From Amycolatopsis sp. cg9 (GTDB lineage: Bacteria; Actinomycetota; Actinomycetes; Mycobacteriales; Pseudonocardiaceae), in the NCBI RefSeq assembly GCF_041346945.1, contig NZ_CP166850.1, positions 3,410,001-3,474,000 of the forward strand: a stretch of DNA of 64,000 nt, given 5' to 3'. The position numbers and the translations under genes are program-made. The notes beneath the pieces are model-generated. The model saw nothing but the letters and a program-made list of their open reading frames with translations, had not been told where the DNA came from and made no database searches. Shown here piece after piece: positions 51,739 to 61,421 of the stretch (within the stretch, counting starts at the first letter, position 1; each line of letters opens with the position of its first letter).

Positions 51739-52377
51739 TCAGCCCTTCTCGATCCGCGGCGGGTCCACCCGCTGGGCCGGCCGCCGGTACACGACCACCC
51801 CGCCCCAGAAGCCGAGGCCGTTGATCTTCACCGTCGGTGCCGTCGGGGGCGCGGGCGGCGCTCCCGACTTGTCCTCCAGCACGAAGCCGCCCATGAAGCC
51901 GATGCCCGTCACGTCGACGTTGATGTCGTCCGGGACCGTGATCTGGATGCCGCCCATGATCGCGATCGCCGTGATCGTGCAGTGCTTGTCCGCGAACCGG
52001 GCTTGGCGCAGGTCGATCTCCGCGCCGCCCCAGAAGGCGATGCTCGTGTGCTGCGGGGGCAGCACCCAGCTGCCCTTGCGGACCGCGCCCGACATGACGC
52101 CGATCGACACCGGGGAGCCCGCGTAGCCGCCGATGCGCTGGTCGGGGAAGCCCAAAGCACGGGATGTCGCCGGCTCGACGACGCCCGACGACGCCGGCAG
52201 GTCCACCGTCACCGGTTTGAGGTCACCGATGGTCTTCGCCGCGTAGACCGTCGACAGGCGCTCTTCGAGCTCGTTCACCGTGATCCGCCCTTCCGCGAGG
52301 GCGTTGTGCAGCACCTGGGCGACGCGCTCGCGGTCGGCGTCGGAGGCCCGCATCTGGTCGGGCGTCAGTTCGCTCAC
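51739..52377 (-). CDS. DUF1707 SHOCT-like domain protein
   Basis: A 212-residue protein. The N-terminal DUF1707 domain (MRASDADRERVAQVLHNALAEGRI, about 7-30, then LEERLSTVYAAKT) is followed by a linker and a LiaF-like beta-rich C-terminal half with repeated GG-turn strands (SIAFWGGAEIDL, TAIAIMGGIQITVP, GLGFWGGVVVYRR). It starts with GTG at 52377 (VSELTPDQMRASDADRERV). No membrane helix is visible. The function of these actinobacterial proteins is unknown, with envelope-stress sensing suggested by the LiaF relation. It is convergent with the Uma2 gene. Confidence 0.82.
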   Translation of the reverse strand: MSELTPDQMRASDADRERVAQVLHNALAEGRITVNELEERLSTVYAAKTIGDLKPVTVDLPASSGVVEPATSRALGFPDQRIGGYAGSPVSIGVMSGAVRKGSWVLPPQHTSIAFWGGAEIDLRQARFADKHCTITAIAIMGGIQITVPDDINVDVTGIGFMGGFVLEDKSGAPPAPPTAPTVKINGLGFWGGVVVYRRPAQRVDPPRIEKG

Positions 52378-52438
52378 CCGGGGCAGCCTATCGGCGAAAA
52401 CCACCCTCCGTGTCCACCTTCTGGAGGACACTGCTCCG

Positions 52439-52861
52439 ATGGTGCGATTCCCTGACGGCGTCGAGGTCCGCGGCCGCGGTCTCGGCCGCCCGCGACCCGA
52501 CGAACCCGAGCCGGATTTCGGGCTCTACCTCGGCACGAGCCGGCTGCGGCGCAAGCACGGCGGGGGTATCACCTGGCCGCACGAATGGGTCACCTGGCCG
52601 GACTTCCTGCTGCCGGTGAACAGCGCGGACGCGACAGCCAAGATCAAGGCCCTCCACGAACGAGCCAAGACCGAAACCGTCGAGGTCGCCTGCTACGGCG
52701 GTGCGGGCCGCACCGGCACCGTCATGGCCTGCCTGGCCGTCCTCTCCGGCGTCCCGGCCGGCGAAGCCGTCGCCTGGGTGCGAAAGCACTACAACGAACG
52801 AGCCGTCGAAACGCCCTGGCAGCGCAGCTGGGTGAAGCGCTTCGCCAAACGGCTAGATTGA
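52439..52861 (+). CDS. Small protein-tyrosine phosphatase-like protein
   Basis: A 140-residue protein with the Cys-x5-Arg phosphatase loop CYGGAGRTG (Cys85, Arg91) after strand VEVA, as in dual-specificity phosphatases. TWPDFLLP upstream resembles the region where the general-acid Asp is found. It probably dephosphorylates proteins, phosphoinositides or small molecules. The ATG at 52439 lies 62 bp from the divergent DUF1707 start, and upp follows 5 bp downstream. Confidence 0.78.
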   Translation: MVRFPDGVEVRGRGLGRPRPDEPEPDFGLYLGTSRLRRKHGGGITWPHEWVTWPDFLLPVNSADATAKIKALHERAKTETVEVACYGGAGRTGTVMACLAVLSGVPAGEAVAWVRKHYNERAVETPWQRSWVKRFAKRLD

Positions 52862-52866
52862 CCCGC

Positions 52867-53490
52867 ATGGATGTGCACGTCGTCGACCACCCCCTCGCGA
52901 AGGCCCGGCTCTCCACGATGCGCGACGCGCGCACCGACAGCGCCGCGTTCCGGGCCGCGCTGCACGAGCTGACCGTCATGCTGGTCTACGAAGCCACGCG
53001 CGACGTCCCGGTGAAGACCGAGCGGATCCACACGCCGGTCGCCCGCACCGACGGCTTCAAGCTGGCGAAGCCGCCGCTGCTGGTGCCCGTGCTGCGGGCC
53101 GGGCTCGGCATGGCCGACCAGGCGCACAAGCTGATCCCGGACGCGCAGATGGGCTTCGTCGGCCTCGCGCGCGACGAGGAGACGCTCAAGCCGACGCCGT
53201 ACCTCGAATCGCTGCCGGAGTCGCTCGCCGACCGGCCGGTGCTGGTGCTCGACCCGATGCTCGCCACCGGCGGCTCGATGGAGTACACGATCCGGCTGCT
53301 CACCGGCCGCGGCGCCGACGACGTCACGGCCATCTGCGCGCTCGCCGCGCCGGAAGGCCTGGCGCACCTGGAGAAGACCGGCCTGCCGGTCCGCGTGGTC
53401 ACCGCCAGCGTCGACGAGCGCCTCAACGACTCGGGCTTCATCGTGCCGGGCCTCGGCGACGCCGGTGACCGCCAGTACGGCGCCGTCTGA
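52867..53490 (+). CDS. upp: Uracil phosphoribosyltransferase
   Basis: A 207-residue enzyme converting uracil and PRPP to UMP. The PRPP-binding loop [10 protein letters not shown] (about 129-138) and the C-terminal uracil-binding GDAGDRQYG are intact, as is PVLRAGLGM. The length is typical. The ATG is 5 bp after the phosphatase stop. It salvages uracil released by the nucleoside pathway encoded elsewhere in the window. Confidence 0.97.
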   Translation: MDVHVVDHPLAKARLSTMRDARTDSAAFRAALHELTVMLVYEATRDVPVKTERIHTPVARTDGFKLAKPPLLVPVLRAGLGMADQAHKLIPDAQMGFVGLARDEETLKPTPYLESLPESLADRPVLVLDPMLATGGSMEYTIRLLTGRGADDVTAICALAAPEGLAHLEKTGLPVRVVTASVDERLNDSGFIVPGLGDAGDRQYGAV

Positions 53491-54439
53491 GCCCTTGCCG
53501 ATCCTGAAGCGGCGGTGGGTCGCCGCGGCCGGCGCCGCGGTCGCGGCCGTCACCGCCGGGCTGCTGTGGCTGCTGCTGGGCTGGTCCGGGTCGCCGGACG
53601 CGCCGGTGCGCATCGACGCGGTCAAGACGGCGTTCGGCGTCGGCGCCGGCGCGGGCGGCGTGTTCGCGCTGTGGCTCGCGACGCGCCGCCAGCGCACCCT
53701 CGAACTCCAGCTGGCCGAGACCACCCGCGTGGCCGGCGTGACCGAGCGGGACCTCGAGGAGCGGCGGGTCACCGAGCTGTACACGAAGGCCGTCGAGCAG
53801 CTCGGCAGCGACAAGGCGCCGATGCGGTTCGGCGGGCTCTACGCGCTGGAGCGGCTCGGGCAGGACAACCCGAAGCAGCGCCAGACGATCGTGAACGTGC
53901 TGTGCGCCTACCTCCGGATGCCGTTCGCGGCCCCGGCCACGGGCCTGCGCGGGCGGACCGGCGAGGAGCTCGGCGAGGACACCGATCCCGAACTGCTGGT
54001 TCGCCTGGCCGTGCAGGAGCTGCTCAAGACGCACCTGAGCCACGACGAACCGGGCTACTGGCCGGGGATGTCGGTCGATCTGCAGCGGGCCGTCCTGGTC
54101 GACTTCCGGCTGAGCGGCTGCACCCTGGCCGCCGCGGACTTCAGCCGCGCCCGGTTCGTCGGCGCGGTCCACATCCGCGGCACGACCTTCACGCGCCGGG
54201 CGGGGTTCTACGGCACGGAGTTCACCGACATCGCGAACTTCGACCGGTCGGTCTTCGCGGAGGGCGCGTTCTTCTCCTGGGCGCACTTCGCCCGGGACGT
54301 CCGCTTCACCCGGATCCGCTCGGGCGGCCCGTTCGAGTGCTCCCACACGCGGTTCGACGGGGGAGCCGACTTCGAGGGCGGCGAACACCAGGAGCTCGAC
54401 CTCGCGGACGCGCGGTTCCCTCAGGACGGCACCAGGTAG
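53465..54439 (+). CDS. Pentapeptide-repeat membrane protein
   Basis: A 324-residue protein with two hydrophobic segments near the N terminus (about 19-40 and 55-72). A helical middle ([21 protein letters not shown] with GGLYALERL) is typical of actinomycete pentapeptide proteins, followed by a C-terminal right-handed beta-helix of A(D/N)LxX-like repeats ([19 protein letters not shown] and onwards, about 220-315). The GTG at 53465 lies 26 bp inside upp; a later start cannot be excluded. The function is unknown. Confidence 0.72.
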   Translation: MTASTAPSEPLPILKRRWVAAAGAAVAAVTAGLLWLLLGWSGSPDAPVRIDAVKTAFGVGAGAGGVFALWLATRRQRTLELQLAETTRVAGVTERDLEERRVTELYTKAVEQLGSDKAPMRFGGLYALERLGQDNPKQRQTIVNVLCAYLRMPFAAPATGLRGRTGEELGEDTDPELLVRLAVQELLKTHLSHDEPGYWPGMSVDLQRAVLVDFRLSGCTLAAADFSRARFVGAVHIRGTTFTRRAGFYGTEFTDIANFDRSVFAEGAFFSWAHFARDVRFTRIRSGGPFECSHTRFDGGADFEGGEHQELDLADARFPQDGTR

Positions 54440-55821
54440 AGCTCCTGCGGCCCGAGCGTCGGCGCGTCGAGCGTCCAGTGGGCCAGCGCGTCCGGCGGTG
54501 GTGCCGGCAACCGGCGCAGCACCAGGTCGGGCCGCCGCGGCCGGACGTCGAAGTCGAAGAACGCGTAGTCCACGCGCAGTGCCGCGCGGAGCCAGCGGTT
54601 GCCGGCCCCGCGGGCTTCGATCGCCGCCGGCAGCAGGCCGCGGTCGGCGAAGACGTCGACGATCGCGCACTCGCAGGTGTAGGCCAGCACGCCGATCTCG
54701 CCGGCGCTGCCGATCACGCGGCCACCGGCCAGCGCGCGGAGGTCGCGGCCGATCTCGGTGTACTTCGCCGTCGAGGCGTAGTTCGACGTCAGCGGGGCGA
54801 ACTCGCGCGGCAGTCCCGGCGCCGCGTACGCGACCGCGGAGGCGACGACCACCGCGAGGACGGCACCGGTCGCGACGCGGTGCGAAGCCGCCCAGGCGCA
54901 GGCGAACAGCGTCGCCGCGGTGATCCCCGGGCCGTAGTACCAGTGGTACGGCGGAACGGTCAGCAGCACGTACACCCCGTGGTACAGCGCACCGCCCAGC
55001 GCCAGGAGCGCGAACGGCCGCGGCGCGCGTCGCCGCACCGCGAGCGGCACCACCGCCAGCGGCAGGAACGACAGCACGGTCGTCCACAGCGCGGTCCGGG
55101 CGTAGAAGAGCGGACCGTCGGCGAAGTCCCAGCCACCCCACGCCCGCTGCGCGCCCTGCAGCGTCTTGATCACGAACGTGTCGGGCACCGCTGCGCCCAG
55201 CACGACCCAGCTGAAGGCGAACCACGGCACCGCGACCGCCGCCGCCCCGAGCAGGGCCCGGCCGGAGCGCAGCGAGAAACCCAGGACGACGGCGAAGACC
55301 AGCAGGTCGAGCCGCACGAGCACGAGCACCCCGGCCGCCGTCCCGAAGGCGAGCGGCCGCCGCGCGGTGGCGAACACCGTCAGCCACGCGAGCACCGCGG
55401 CGCCCAGCGCGACCTCCAGGCCGAGGGACGAAAGCAGCAGCGGGTTCACCGTCAGCGCCGCGAACGCGAGCGCCGGGAACCACCGCGGCAGCGCCGTGCC
55501 GAGCCGGCGCAGGGCCAGGACGAGCGCGACCTGACACAGCACGTACAGCACTCCGGCCGCGAAGACGGCATCGCGCAGCACGAACGTCAGCGCGGCCAGT
55601 GCGAGGACGTTCGCCGGGGACGTCGCCGAGTTCGACGTCGCGTCGGCCAGCAGTCCCCAGTGCCCGTGGAACGCGAGGTTCCGCGCGTAGGCGAGGGTGA
55701 TGAAGGTGTCGTCGACGAGGTGCGGCCGAGCCAGCGCGAACACCACCGCCGACACGCAGGCCGCCGTCACGGGCAGCCGCCGGCCGCGGGTCTGGTGGTC
55801 CGTGGTCCGGACCTGGTGCAT
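54421..55821 (-). CDS. GT-C fold membrane glycosyltransferase
   Basis: A 466-residue polytopic protein with about ten to eleven hydrophobic segments. DDTFITLAYARNLAFHG (about 37-53) after the first helix is the acidic motif of polyprenyl-phosphate-sugar-dependent GT-C enzymes such as the mycobacterial AftB group. A soluble C-terminal part ends ELYLVPS. It likely transfers a sugar from a decaprenyl-type donor on the outer face; donor and acceptor are unknown. The 3' end overlaps the pentapeptide gene by 19 bp. The ATG at 55821 is preferred; GTG 55827 is possible. Confidence 0.75.
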   Translation of the reverse strand: MHQVRTTDHQTRGRRLPVTAACVSAVVFALARPHLVDDTFITLAYARNLAFHGHWGLLADATSNSATSPANVLALAALTFVLRDAVFAAGVLYVLCQVALVLALRRLGTALPRWFPALAFAALTVNPLLLSSLGLEVALGAAVLAWLTVFATARRPLAFGTAAGVLVLVRLDLLVFAVVLGFSLRSGRALLGAAAVAVPWFAFSWVVLGAAVPDTFVIKTLQGAQRAWGGWDFADGPLFYARTALWTTVLSFLPLAVVPLAVRRRAPRPFALLALGGALYHGVYVLLTVPPYHWYYGPGITAATLFACAWAASHRVATGAVLAVVVASAVAYAAPGLPREFAPLTSNYASTAKYTEIGRDLRALAGGRVIGSAGEIGVLAYTCECAIVDVFADRGLLPAAIEARGAGNRWLRAALRVDYAFFDFDVRPRRPDLVLRRLPAPPPDALAHWTLDAPTLGPQELYLVPS

Positions 55822-55897
55822 GATCACGACCGGAAGTGGCCGCCCGGTGCGCGGAAGTTGCGCGCAACGTTCCCGCCGCGGCCGGCCACTGAAGGGT

Positions 55898-56473
55898 GTG
55901 ACCAGCCATGCGACGGGGGTGCCGGTGGGCGACCGTGCCCTGTGGGACCGGGCGGCCGACGGCGACGAAGCGGCCTTCGGCGAGCTCTTCGAGCGGCACG
56001 TCGAAGCCGTCTGGAACCACGCCTACCGGCTGACCGGCTCGTGGGCCGCCGCCGAAGACCTCACCTCGAGCACCTTCCTCACCGCCTGGCGCCGCCGCGC
56101 CGACGTGACGCTGGTGCGGGACAGCGCCCTGCCCTGGCTCTACACCGTGGCCGGAAACGCCGCCCGCGACGAACACCGCGGCGCGAGACGGCGGCTGCGG
56201 CTGCTCCGGAAGATCCCCGACCCGCCGGTGGTGTCCGACCACGCCGACGCGGTGGCCGAGCAGCTGGACGGCGAGCGGCGGCTGCGCGAGGTCGTCGAAG
56301 CCGTGCGGACGCTGCCGAAGGCGCAGCGCGCGGTCGTCGAGCTGTGCCTGCTCGGGGACCTGAGCACCGCCGACGCGGCCGCGTTGCTGGCCGTCGCCGA
56401 GGTCACCGTCCGCGCCCACCTGTCCCGGGCCCGCGCACGACTGCGCTCGCTGCTGAAGGAGACGGAGAAATGA
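55898..56473 (+). CDS. ECF-type RNA polymerase sigma factor
   Basis: A 191-residue sigma factor. Region 2 (FGELFERHVEAVWNHAYRLTGSWAAAEDLTSSTFL, cited in part, about 25-60) and region 4 (LPKAQRAVVELCLLGDLSTADAAALLAVAEVTVRAHLSRARARL, about 135-180) are clear; there is no extra C-terminal domain. The GTG at 55898 is favoured; the frame is open upstream. It overlaps the next gene by ATGA, which encodes its probable membrane partner. It is divergent from the glycosyltransferase gene. Confidence 0.9.
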   Translation: MTSHATGVPVGDRALWDRAADGDEAAFGELFERHVEAVWNHAYRLTGSWAAAEDLTSSTFLTAWRRRADVTLVRDSALPWLYTVAGNAARDEHRGARRRLRLLRKIPDPPVVSDHADAVAEQLDGERRLREVVEAVRTLPKAQRAVVELCLLGDLSTADAAALLAVAEVTVRAHLSRARARLRSLLKETEK

Positions 56474-57708
56474 GCGACGACCTCGGCCTCCCGCCCCGGC
56501 GCGCGCTGCCCGACGGCGTCCGGGCCCGGCTGCGGGCGGAAGTCCGTGCGGGAGCGGGGAAACCGCGGCGGTCGAAGCACGCCTGGTACGCCGCCGCGGC
56601 CGCGGTGCTCGTCCTGGCCGCGGGTGCGGTCGTCGTGACGCGGCAGCTGCGGCAGCCCGCCGAGGTGGTCCCCGCGGCGCCCGGTGGGCTGGCCCTCGAC
56701 GGCGAGCTCGCGACGGCGTCGCTGGACCGCTGCTGGGCCGCGGTCCGGGCGGCGGGCAAGACCGACCGGGTCCCGCCGCGCGCGGACTGGGTCCCGCTGT
56801 TCACCGAGGAGCTGAACGGCGACGCGGTGGTCGCGGCCACCGCGGCGGGCAAGCCGATGTTCTGCGAGACGACCGTGACGACGGTGACGCTGTCGGATCC
56901 GGGCGCCACCCCCGCCTACGCGCCGGGCACCGGGTCCGGGCTGCTGCTGCACAGCGCGACCGGGCTGGTCGGCGGGGTGATCGACCCGAAGTGGGCGAAG
57001 GCGGTCTTCTCGACGAAGACGGCGGGCGGTACCTCGGGGGCGAGCGACGTCGGCTTTTCGCCGGTCAGCCGCCAGTTCGCGGTGTTCACCCGCACGGTCC
57101 CCGCGCGGACGGAACTGGCCGTGGGGGACGGCCTGGACGGCCGGCCGCGGCCCACGCTGCCCGCCGCGCCGGCACCGCTGCTTTCGGTCACCGACCGGCC
57201 GGCCGGCGCCGAACGCGGCTCGGCCGCGGGCGAGGCGCTGGGCGACTGCCTGGCCGGCGCGGAAGAGGTCATCCCGGACGCCGCCGCCTACCGGGCCGGC
57301 CCGCTGCTGGCCGAGGCCGGGTACGAAGTGGTGCTCGGCCGCCTGGGCGACCGGGTCGCGGGCTGCACGATCGAGCCGGGGCCCTCGGGGCAGCGCGTGC
57401 GCGCCTACCCGGACTTCTACGGTCCGCGCCAGCCGGTGCGCACGCTGGTGTTCGACTCGCTGGGCGCGACCGAAGCCGGTGGCGGGCCGAACCGGCCGCG
57501 GACGCCCTTCGCGGCGGTCGTCCCCGGCGCGGCGAGCACCGTGTCGGTCGACTTCGGCGGCGGTGCCACGGCGGACGCGGCCGTGACCGACGGGATGTTC
57601 GCCGTCTGGCTGCCGGCGGGCCAGTACGAGGCGGACGCGAAAGCGCACGTCGTCGCCCGGGACGCCGCGGGCACCCTCGTCTACGACGGATCGCTGCCGG
57701 TGTTCTGA
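56470..57708 (+). CDS. Membrane-anchored partner of the ECF sigma factor
   Basis: A 412-residue protein with a cytoplasmic N terminus of about 36 residues (LPPRRALPDGVRARLRAEV), one transmembrane helix (about 39-58), and a large extracytoplasmic domain with several cysteines. There is no zinc-type anti-sigma motif (HxxxCxxC) in the N terminus, so it is not a classical ZAS anti-sigma factor, but the position and topology fit one. The external domain is not recognised. Its 3' end overlaps a convergent TetR gene by 28 bp. Confidence 0.7.
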   Translation: MSDDLGLPPRRALPDGVRARLRAEVRAGAGKPRRSKHAWYAAAAAVLVLAAGAVVVTRQLRQPAEVVPAAPGGLALDGELATASLDRCWAAVRAAGKTDRVPPRADWVPLFTEELNGDAVVAATAAGKPMFCETTVTTVTLSDPGATPAYAPGTGSGLLLHSATGLVGGVIDPKWAKAVFSTKTAGGTSGASDVGFSPVSRQFAVFTRTVPARTELAVGDGLDGRPRPTLPAAPAPLLSVTDRPAGAERGSAAGEALGDCLAGAEEVIPDAAAYRAGPLLAEAGYEVVLGRLGDRVAGCTIEPGPSGQRVRAYPDFYGPRQPVRTLVFDSLGATEAGGGPNRPRTPFAAVVPGAASTVSVDFGGGATADAAVTDGMFAVWLPAGQYEADAKAHVVARDAAGTLVYDGSLPVF

Positions 57709-58298
57709 GGCCGCAGCCAGCCGGACGCGTTCGCGCGCAGCGCCCGCTCGTACGAGCCGGTGACGTCGAACCCGTCCGGCAGGTTGCCGGTCAGCTCCAG
57801 CGAGACGAGGCCGTGCACGATGGCCCAGCAGCCGACCGCGACGGTCTCCGGCGGGACGTCGGAGAAGACGCCGTCGGCGATGGCCCGGCGGATGACCGCC
57901 TCGAGGGGCTCCAGCGTCTTGCGGGCGAGCTTTTCGGCGTCTTCGTTCGGCTCGAACCCGGGGACGGACCGGCTGAACATGATCCCGTACAGGTGCGGGT
58001 CGGCGAGCGCGCTCGCGCGGTAGGCGCTGCCGAGCGCGACCAGGTCGTCGACGGCGTCGCCGGTCAGCGCGGTGCCCGCCATCCGGGCGCCGAACCGGCG
58101 GAAGCCCTCGGTGTAGAGGGCGTTCACCAGATCGGGTTTGCTGCCGAAGAGGGAGTACACGGCGGTGGTCGACGTCCCCGCGTCGGCGGCCAGCTTCCGC
58201 AGGGAAAGCGCCTTCGGCCCGTCGGCGGCGATGAGCTCACCGGCGCGGTCGAGGAGCTTCAGCCGGAGCGCTTCGTCGTGCGTGCGGGGTCGAGCCAT
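57681..58298 (-). CDS. TetR-family transcriptional regulator
   Basis: A 205-residue regulator starting MARPRTHDEALRLKLLDRAGE. The HTH (LSLRKLAADAGTSTTAVYSLFGSK, about 31-54, cited in part) and the TetR_C_33/WHG-type C-terminal domain (LVALGSAYRASALADPHLYGIMF) are recognisable. It is divergent from the MerR gene; a palindrome just upstream of its start suggests autoregulation. The target is unknown. Confidence 0.87.
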   Translation of the reverse strand: MARPRTHDEALRLKLLDRAGELIAADGPKALSLRKLAADAGTSTTAVYSLFGSKPDLVNALYTEGFRRFGARMAGTALTGDAVDDLVALGSAYRASALADPHLYGIMFSRSVPGFEPNEDAEKLARKTLEPLEAVIRRAIADGVFSDVPPETVAVGCWAIVHGLVSLELTGNLPDGFDVTGSYERALRANASGWLRPQNTGSDPS

Positions 58299-58303
58299 GC
58301 ACG

Positions 58304-58321
58304 CAGCGTATCGCAACGCTG
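58304..58321. promoter_or_regulatory. Candidate TetR operator
   Basis: CAGCGT-ATCGCA-ACGCTG is a perfect 6-bp inverted repeat with a 6-base spacer, 5 bp upstream of the TetR gene's ATG, in the divergent gap with the MerR gene. Confidence 0.45.
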
Positions 58322-58343
58322 TTATGAATGGCCAGACGAGCAG

Positions 58344-58374
58344 TTGACCTGGAGTGCACTCCAGGTCGTAGTGT
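58344..58374 (+). promoter_or_regulatory. MerR-type promoter with embedded 22-bp palindrome
   Basis: A -35 TTGACC (58344-58349) and a -10 TAGTGT (58369-58374) are separated by 19 bp. A perfect 22-bp palindrome (GACCTGGAGTG and its complement, 58346-58367) lies between them. The overlong spacer with a centred palindrome is the hallmark of MerR-activated promoters. The MerR gene starts 8 bp downstream. Confidence 0.75.
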
Positions 58375-58381
58375 CGAGCTC

Positions 58382-58783
58382 ATGAGCTACTCGATAGCGG
58401 AAGCCGCTCGACGTAGCGGACTGTCCATCGACACCCTCCGGTACTACGAGCGCATCAAACTGCTCGACCCGCCCGCGCGGGACACCGCGGGCCGCCGGGC
58501 CTACTCGGACGACGACCTGAACTGGCTCGGTTTCCTGACCAAGCTGCGCACCACGGGGATGCCCATCAAGAGCATGCGCGAGTACGCGTCGCTGCGCCGC
58601 CACGGCGTCGCCAGCGCGGGCCGCCGCAAGGCCTTGCTGGTGGAGCAGCGGCGGTCGGTGGCCGAACGGATCGCCGAGCTGCAGGGCTGCCTCGACATCC
58701 TCGACTACAAGATCGACAACTACGCACAGGTCGAGCGCAACGTGCTCGGCGTGGAACCCGGCAGGGAGGAAATTTCCGCGTGA
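58382..58783 (+). CDS. MerR-family transcriptional regulator
   Basis: A 133-residue regulator starting [23 protein letters not shown], the MerR HTH. The wing ([23 protein letters not shown]) and a dimerisation helix lead to a short C terminus without metal-binding cysteines (one Cys in LQGCLDIL). It resembles the AdhR/NmlR-like group, which responds to aldehydes or electrophiles. It overlaps the aldo/keto reductase gene by 4 bp (GTGA), and both are probably driven by the promoter at 58344-58374. Confidence 0.9.
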   Translation: MSYSIAEAARRSGLSIDTLRYYERIKLLDPPARDTAGRRAYSDDDLNWLGFLTKLRTTGMPIKSMREYASLRRHGVASAGRRKALLVEQRRSVAERIAELQGCLDILDYKIDNYAQVERNVLGVEPGREEISA

Positions 58784-59757
58784 AGACCAGGAAGCTCGGC
58801 GGACTGGAAGTGGGTGCCCAGGGGCTGGGCTGCATGGGGATGAGCCAGGCGTACGGCGTCCGCGACAACGACGACGAGTCGATCGCGACGATCCACCGGG
58901 CGCTCGACCTCGGCGTGACGCTGCTGGACACCGCGAACGTCTACGGCGGTGGCGTCAACGAAGAACTGGTCGGGCGCGCGATCGCCGGCCGCCGCGACGA
59001 GGTCGTGCTGGCGACGAAGTTCGGCATCGTGTGGACCGACGGCTCGATGGGCGCCCGCGGCGACGCGGCGTACGTCAAGCAGAGCTGCGACGAGTCCCTG
59101 CGGCGGCTCGGCGTCGACCACATCGACCTCTACTACCAGCACCGCGTCGACCCGGACACCCTGATCGAGGAGACCTGGGGCGCGCTGGGTGAGCTGGCCG
59201 AGGCCGGGAAGATCCGGTACGCCGGGATTTCCGAGGCGAGCGCCGCGACGATCCGCGCCGCCCACGCCGTGCACCCGGTGACGGCGCTGCAGAGCGAGTG
59301 GTCGCTGTGGACCCGGGGGATCGAGGGCGAGATCCTGGACACGTGCCGGGAGCTCGGCATCGGCGTGGTGCCGTTCTCGCCGCTGGGCCGGGGCTTCCTC
59401 ACCGGCGCGGTGACGTCGGTGGCGGACCTGCCCGAGGACGACATGCGCCGCGGCCTGCCGCGCTTCGCCGAGGGCAACTTCGAGCGCAACACGGCGATCG
59501 TCGACGCGCTGCGGAAGCTGGCGGAGGAGAAGGGCGTCACGGCGGGGCAGCTCGCGCTCGCCTGGGTGCAGTCCCACGGCGAGGACGTCGTGCCGATCCC
59601 GGGCACCAAACGCCGCAAGTACCTCGAGGAGAACGTGGCGGCGGCTTCGCTGGAGCTGACGGCCGGCGACCTGGCCGCGATCGAGGCCGCCGCCCCCGCC
59701 GACGCGATCGCCGGCGAGCGCTACCCCGAACGCCTCGCCCGCGCCGCCGGCCGGTAA
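58780..59757 (+). CDS. Aldo/keto reductase
   Basis: A 325-residue NADPH-dependent reductase of the (beta/alpha)8 AKR superfamily. [12 protein letters not shown] near the N terminus, the catalytic Asp in [11 protein letters not shown], the Tyr of the tetrad in NVYGG, Lys in ATKFG and His in YQHRVDP are all present; [15 protein letters not shown] is the coenzyme-binding signature. It likely detoxifies aldehydes or quinones under MerR control. The start is GTG at 58780. Confidence 0.93.
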   Translation: MKTRKLGGLEVGAQGLGCMGMSQAYGVRDNDDESIATIHRALDLGVTLLDTANVYGGGVNEELVGRAIAGRRDEVVLATKFGIVWTDGSMGARGDAAYVKQSCDESLRRLGVDHIDLYYQHRVDPDTLIEETWGALGELAEAGKIRYAGISEASAATIRAAHAVHPVTALQSEWSLWTRGIEGEILDTCRELGIGVVPFSPLGRGFLTGAVTSVADLPEDDMRRGLPRFAEGNFERNTAIVDALRKLAEEKGVTAGQLALAWVQSHGEDVVPIPGTKRRKYLEENVAAASLELTAGDLAAIEAAAPADAIAGERYPERLARAAGR

Positions 59758-59780
59758 CGCCGCACTTCCACCAGGGGCTC

Positions 59781-59800
59781 GCACTTTCACGTGAAAGTGC
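59781..59800. repeat. Third copy of the ACTTTCACGTGAAAGT palindrome
   Basis: A 20-bp perfect palindrome (GC flanks added to the 16-bp core at 59783-59798) lies between the aldo/keto reductase gene and the FAD monooxygenase operon. The core is identical to the copies at 22885 and 22918. Confidence 0.85.
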
Positions 59801-59879
59801 GGCTCTGAGGCTTTTCTGAGATCTCCGGAGCAGGCTCGGCGCCGATCAAGCGGTCGGTGCCGAGCCTCAGGAGGTCGTC

Positions 59880-61421
59880 GTGGCGGAGGAAGTGCTCGAT
59901 TATCTGGTGGTCGGCGCCGGGCCGGCCGGGCTGCAGCTGGGGCAGTTCCTCGGCCACGCCGGGCACCGGTACCTGGTGCTGGAGGGCGGTTCCGCGCCCG
60001 GGCACTTCTTCGAGACCTTCCCGCGGCACCGGACCCTCATCTCCATCAACAAGAAGCACACCGGCTACACCGACCCGGAGCTCAACCTCCGGATGGACTG
60101 GAACTCGATCCTCGCCGACGGCGACGCCGACCCGGTCCTGTTCACCGACTACAGCGAAAAGCTCTTCCCGGACGCCCCGGACCTGCTGCGCTACTTGGCC
60201 GATTACGCCGAGAAGTACCAGGTGAACGTCCGTTACGACACCCGGGTGACGCGCATCCGCCGCGATCCGGAAAGCGCTCTCTTCGTTCTCACCGCCGGTG
60301 ACGAAGAGTTCAAAGCCAGGCGGCTCATCATGGCCACCGGCGTCACCAAGCCGTACCTCCCGCGGTTCCCCGGCGTCGAGCTGATCGACCAGTACGTCGA
60401 CGTCGGCGTCGACCCGGCCGAGTTCACCGACCAGCGCGTCCTGGTGCTCGGCAAGGGGAACTCCGCGTTCGAGACCGCGGACAACCTCATCGAGCAGGCC
60501 GCTGTCGTGCACGTCGGCGGCCCGCGGCCGGTGAAGCTGGCCTGGCGCACCCACTTCGTCGGCCACCTGCGTGCCTACAACGCGGGCATCCTCGACATGT
60601 ACCAGCTGAAGCTGCAGCACGCGATCCTCGACGGCGACGTGCGCGAGGTCCGCAAGGACGCCGACGGCTACCACGTCAAGTTCGCCTTCGCCCGCACCGA
60701 CGAGGTGATCAAGGAGATCCGCTACGACCGCGTGATCGGCTGCACCGGCTTCCGCTTCGACGCGGAACTGTTCGACGAGGACTGCCGCCCCGAACTCACG
60801 ATCGACGACCGCTTCCCGGCGCAGACGCCGAGCTGGGAGTCGGTGAACGTGCCGGACCTGTACTTCGCCGGCACGATCACGCAGGTCCGCGACTTCAAGA
60901 AGGCCACCAGCGCGTTCATCCACGGCTTCCGCTACGGCGCCCGCGCGCTGGTCAAGGTGCTGAACGAGCGCTACCACGGCACGCCGTGGCCGAACACCGA
61001 GCTCCCCGCCAAACCGGACGCGCTGACCGACGCCGTGATCACCCGGATCAACCGGACTTCCGCGCTGTACCAGCAGTTCGGCTTCCTCGGCGACGTCGTG
61101 GTCGTCGACGGCGACACCGCCCGCTACCTCGAAGAGGTGCCCGTGGACCGGGTGCTCGACGACCCGCCGGAGGACGCCTACGTCGTCACCCTCGACTACG
61201 GCCCGGACCACGACAAGATCGACCCGTTCGACTTCGTCGCGCGCGCCGCGCAGGACAAGGCGAACGACCACGGCGAGGGCCACTACCTGCACCCGATCGT
61301 CCGGCACTACCGCCGTGGCGAGCTGGTCGCCACCCACCACGTCACCGAGAACCTCGAGAACGAGTGGGACAAAGAGGTGCACGTCGAACCGCTGACCGCG
61401 TTCTTCTCGCGGGAGCTCTGA
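59880..61421 (+). CDS. FAD-dependent monooxygenase/oxidoreductase
   Basis: A 513-residue flavoprotein. FAD is bound by VVGAGPAGLQLG (about 10-21), NADPH by VLGKGNSAFETADN (about 196-209), and a conserved ATG lies at about 158-160 (IMATGVTKPYLPRFPG). FPRHRTLISINKKHTGYTD (about 48-66) is typical of a poorly known group related to FOXRED2-like oxidoreductases rather than canonical Baeyer-Villiger enzymes. The start is GTG at 59880. It is first of a coupled four-gene operon and overlaps the next gene (TGATG). Confidence 0.83.
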   Translation: MAEEVLDYLVVGAGPAGLQLGQFLGHAGHRYLVLEGGSAPGHFFETFPRHRTLISINKKHTGYTDPELNLRMDWNSILADGDADPVLFTDYSEKLFPDAPDLLRYLADYAEKYQVNVRYDTRVTRIRRDPESALFVLTAGDEEFKARRLIMATGVTKPYLPRFPGVELIDQYVDVGVDPAEFTDQRVLVLGKGNSAFETADNLIEQAAVVHVGGPRPVKLAWRTHFVGHLRAYNAGILDMYQLKLQHAILDGDVREVRKDADGYHVKFAFARTDEVIKEIRYDRVIGCTGFRFDAELFDEDCRPELTIDDRFPAQTPSWESVNVPDLYFAGTITQVRDFKKATSAFIHGFRYGARALVKVLNERYHGTPWPNTELPAKPDALTDAVITRINRTSALYQQFGFLGDVVVVDGDTARYLEEVPVDRVLDDPPEDAYVVTLDYGPDHDKIDPFDFVARAAQDKANDHGEGHYLHPIVRHYRRGELVATHHVTENLENEWDKEVHVEPLTAFFSREL

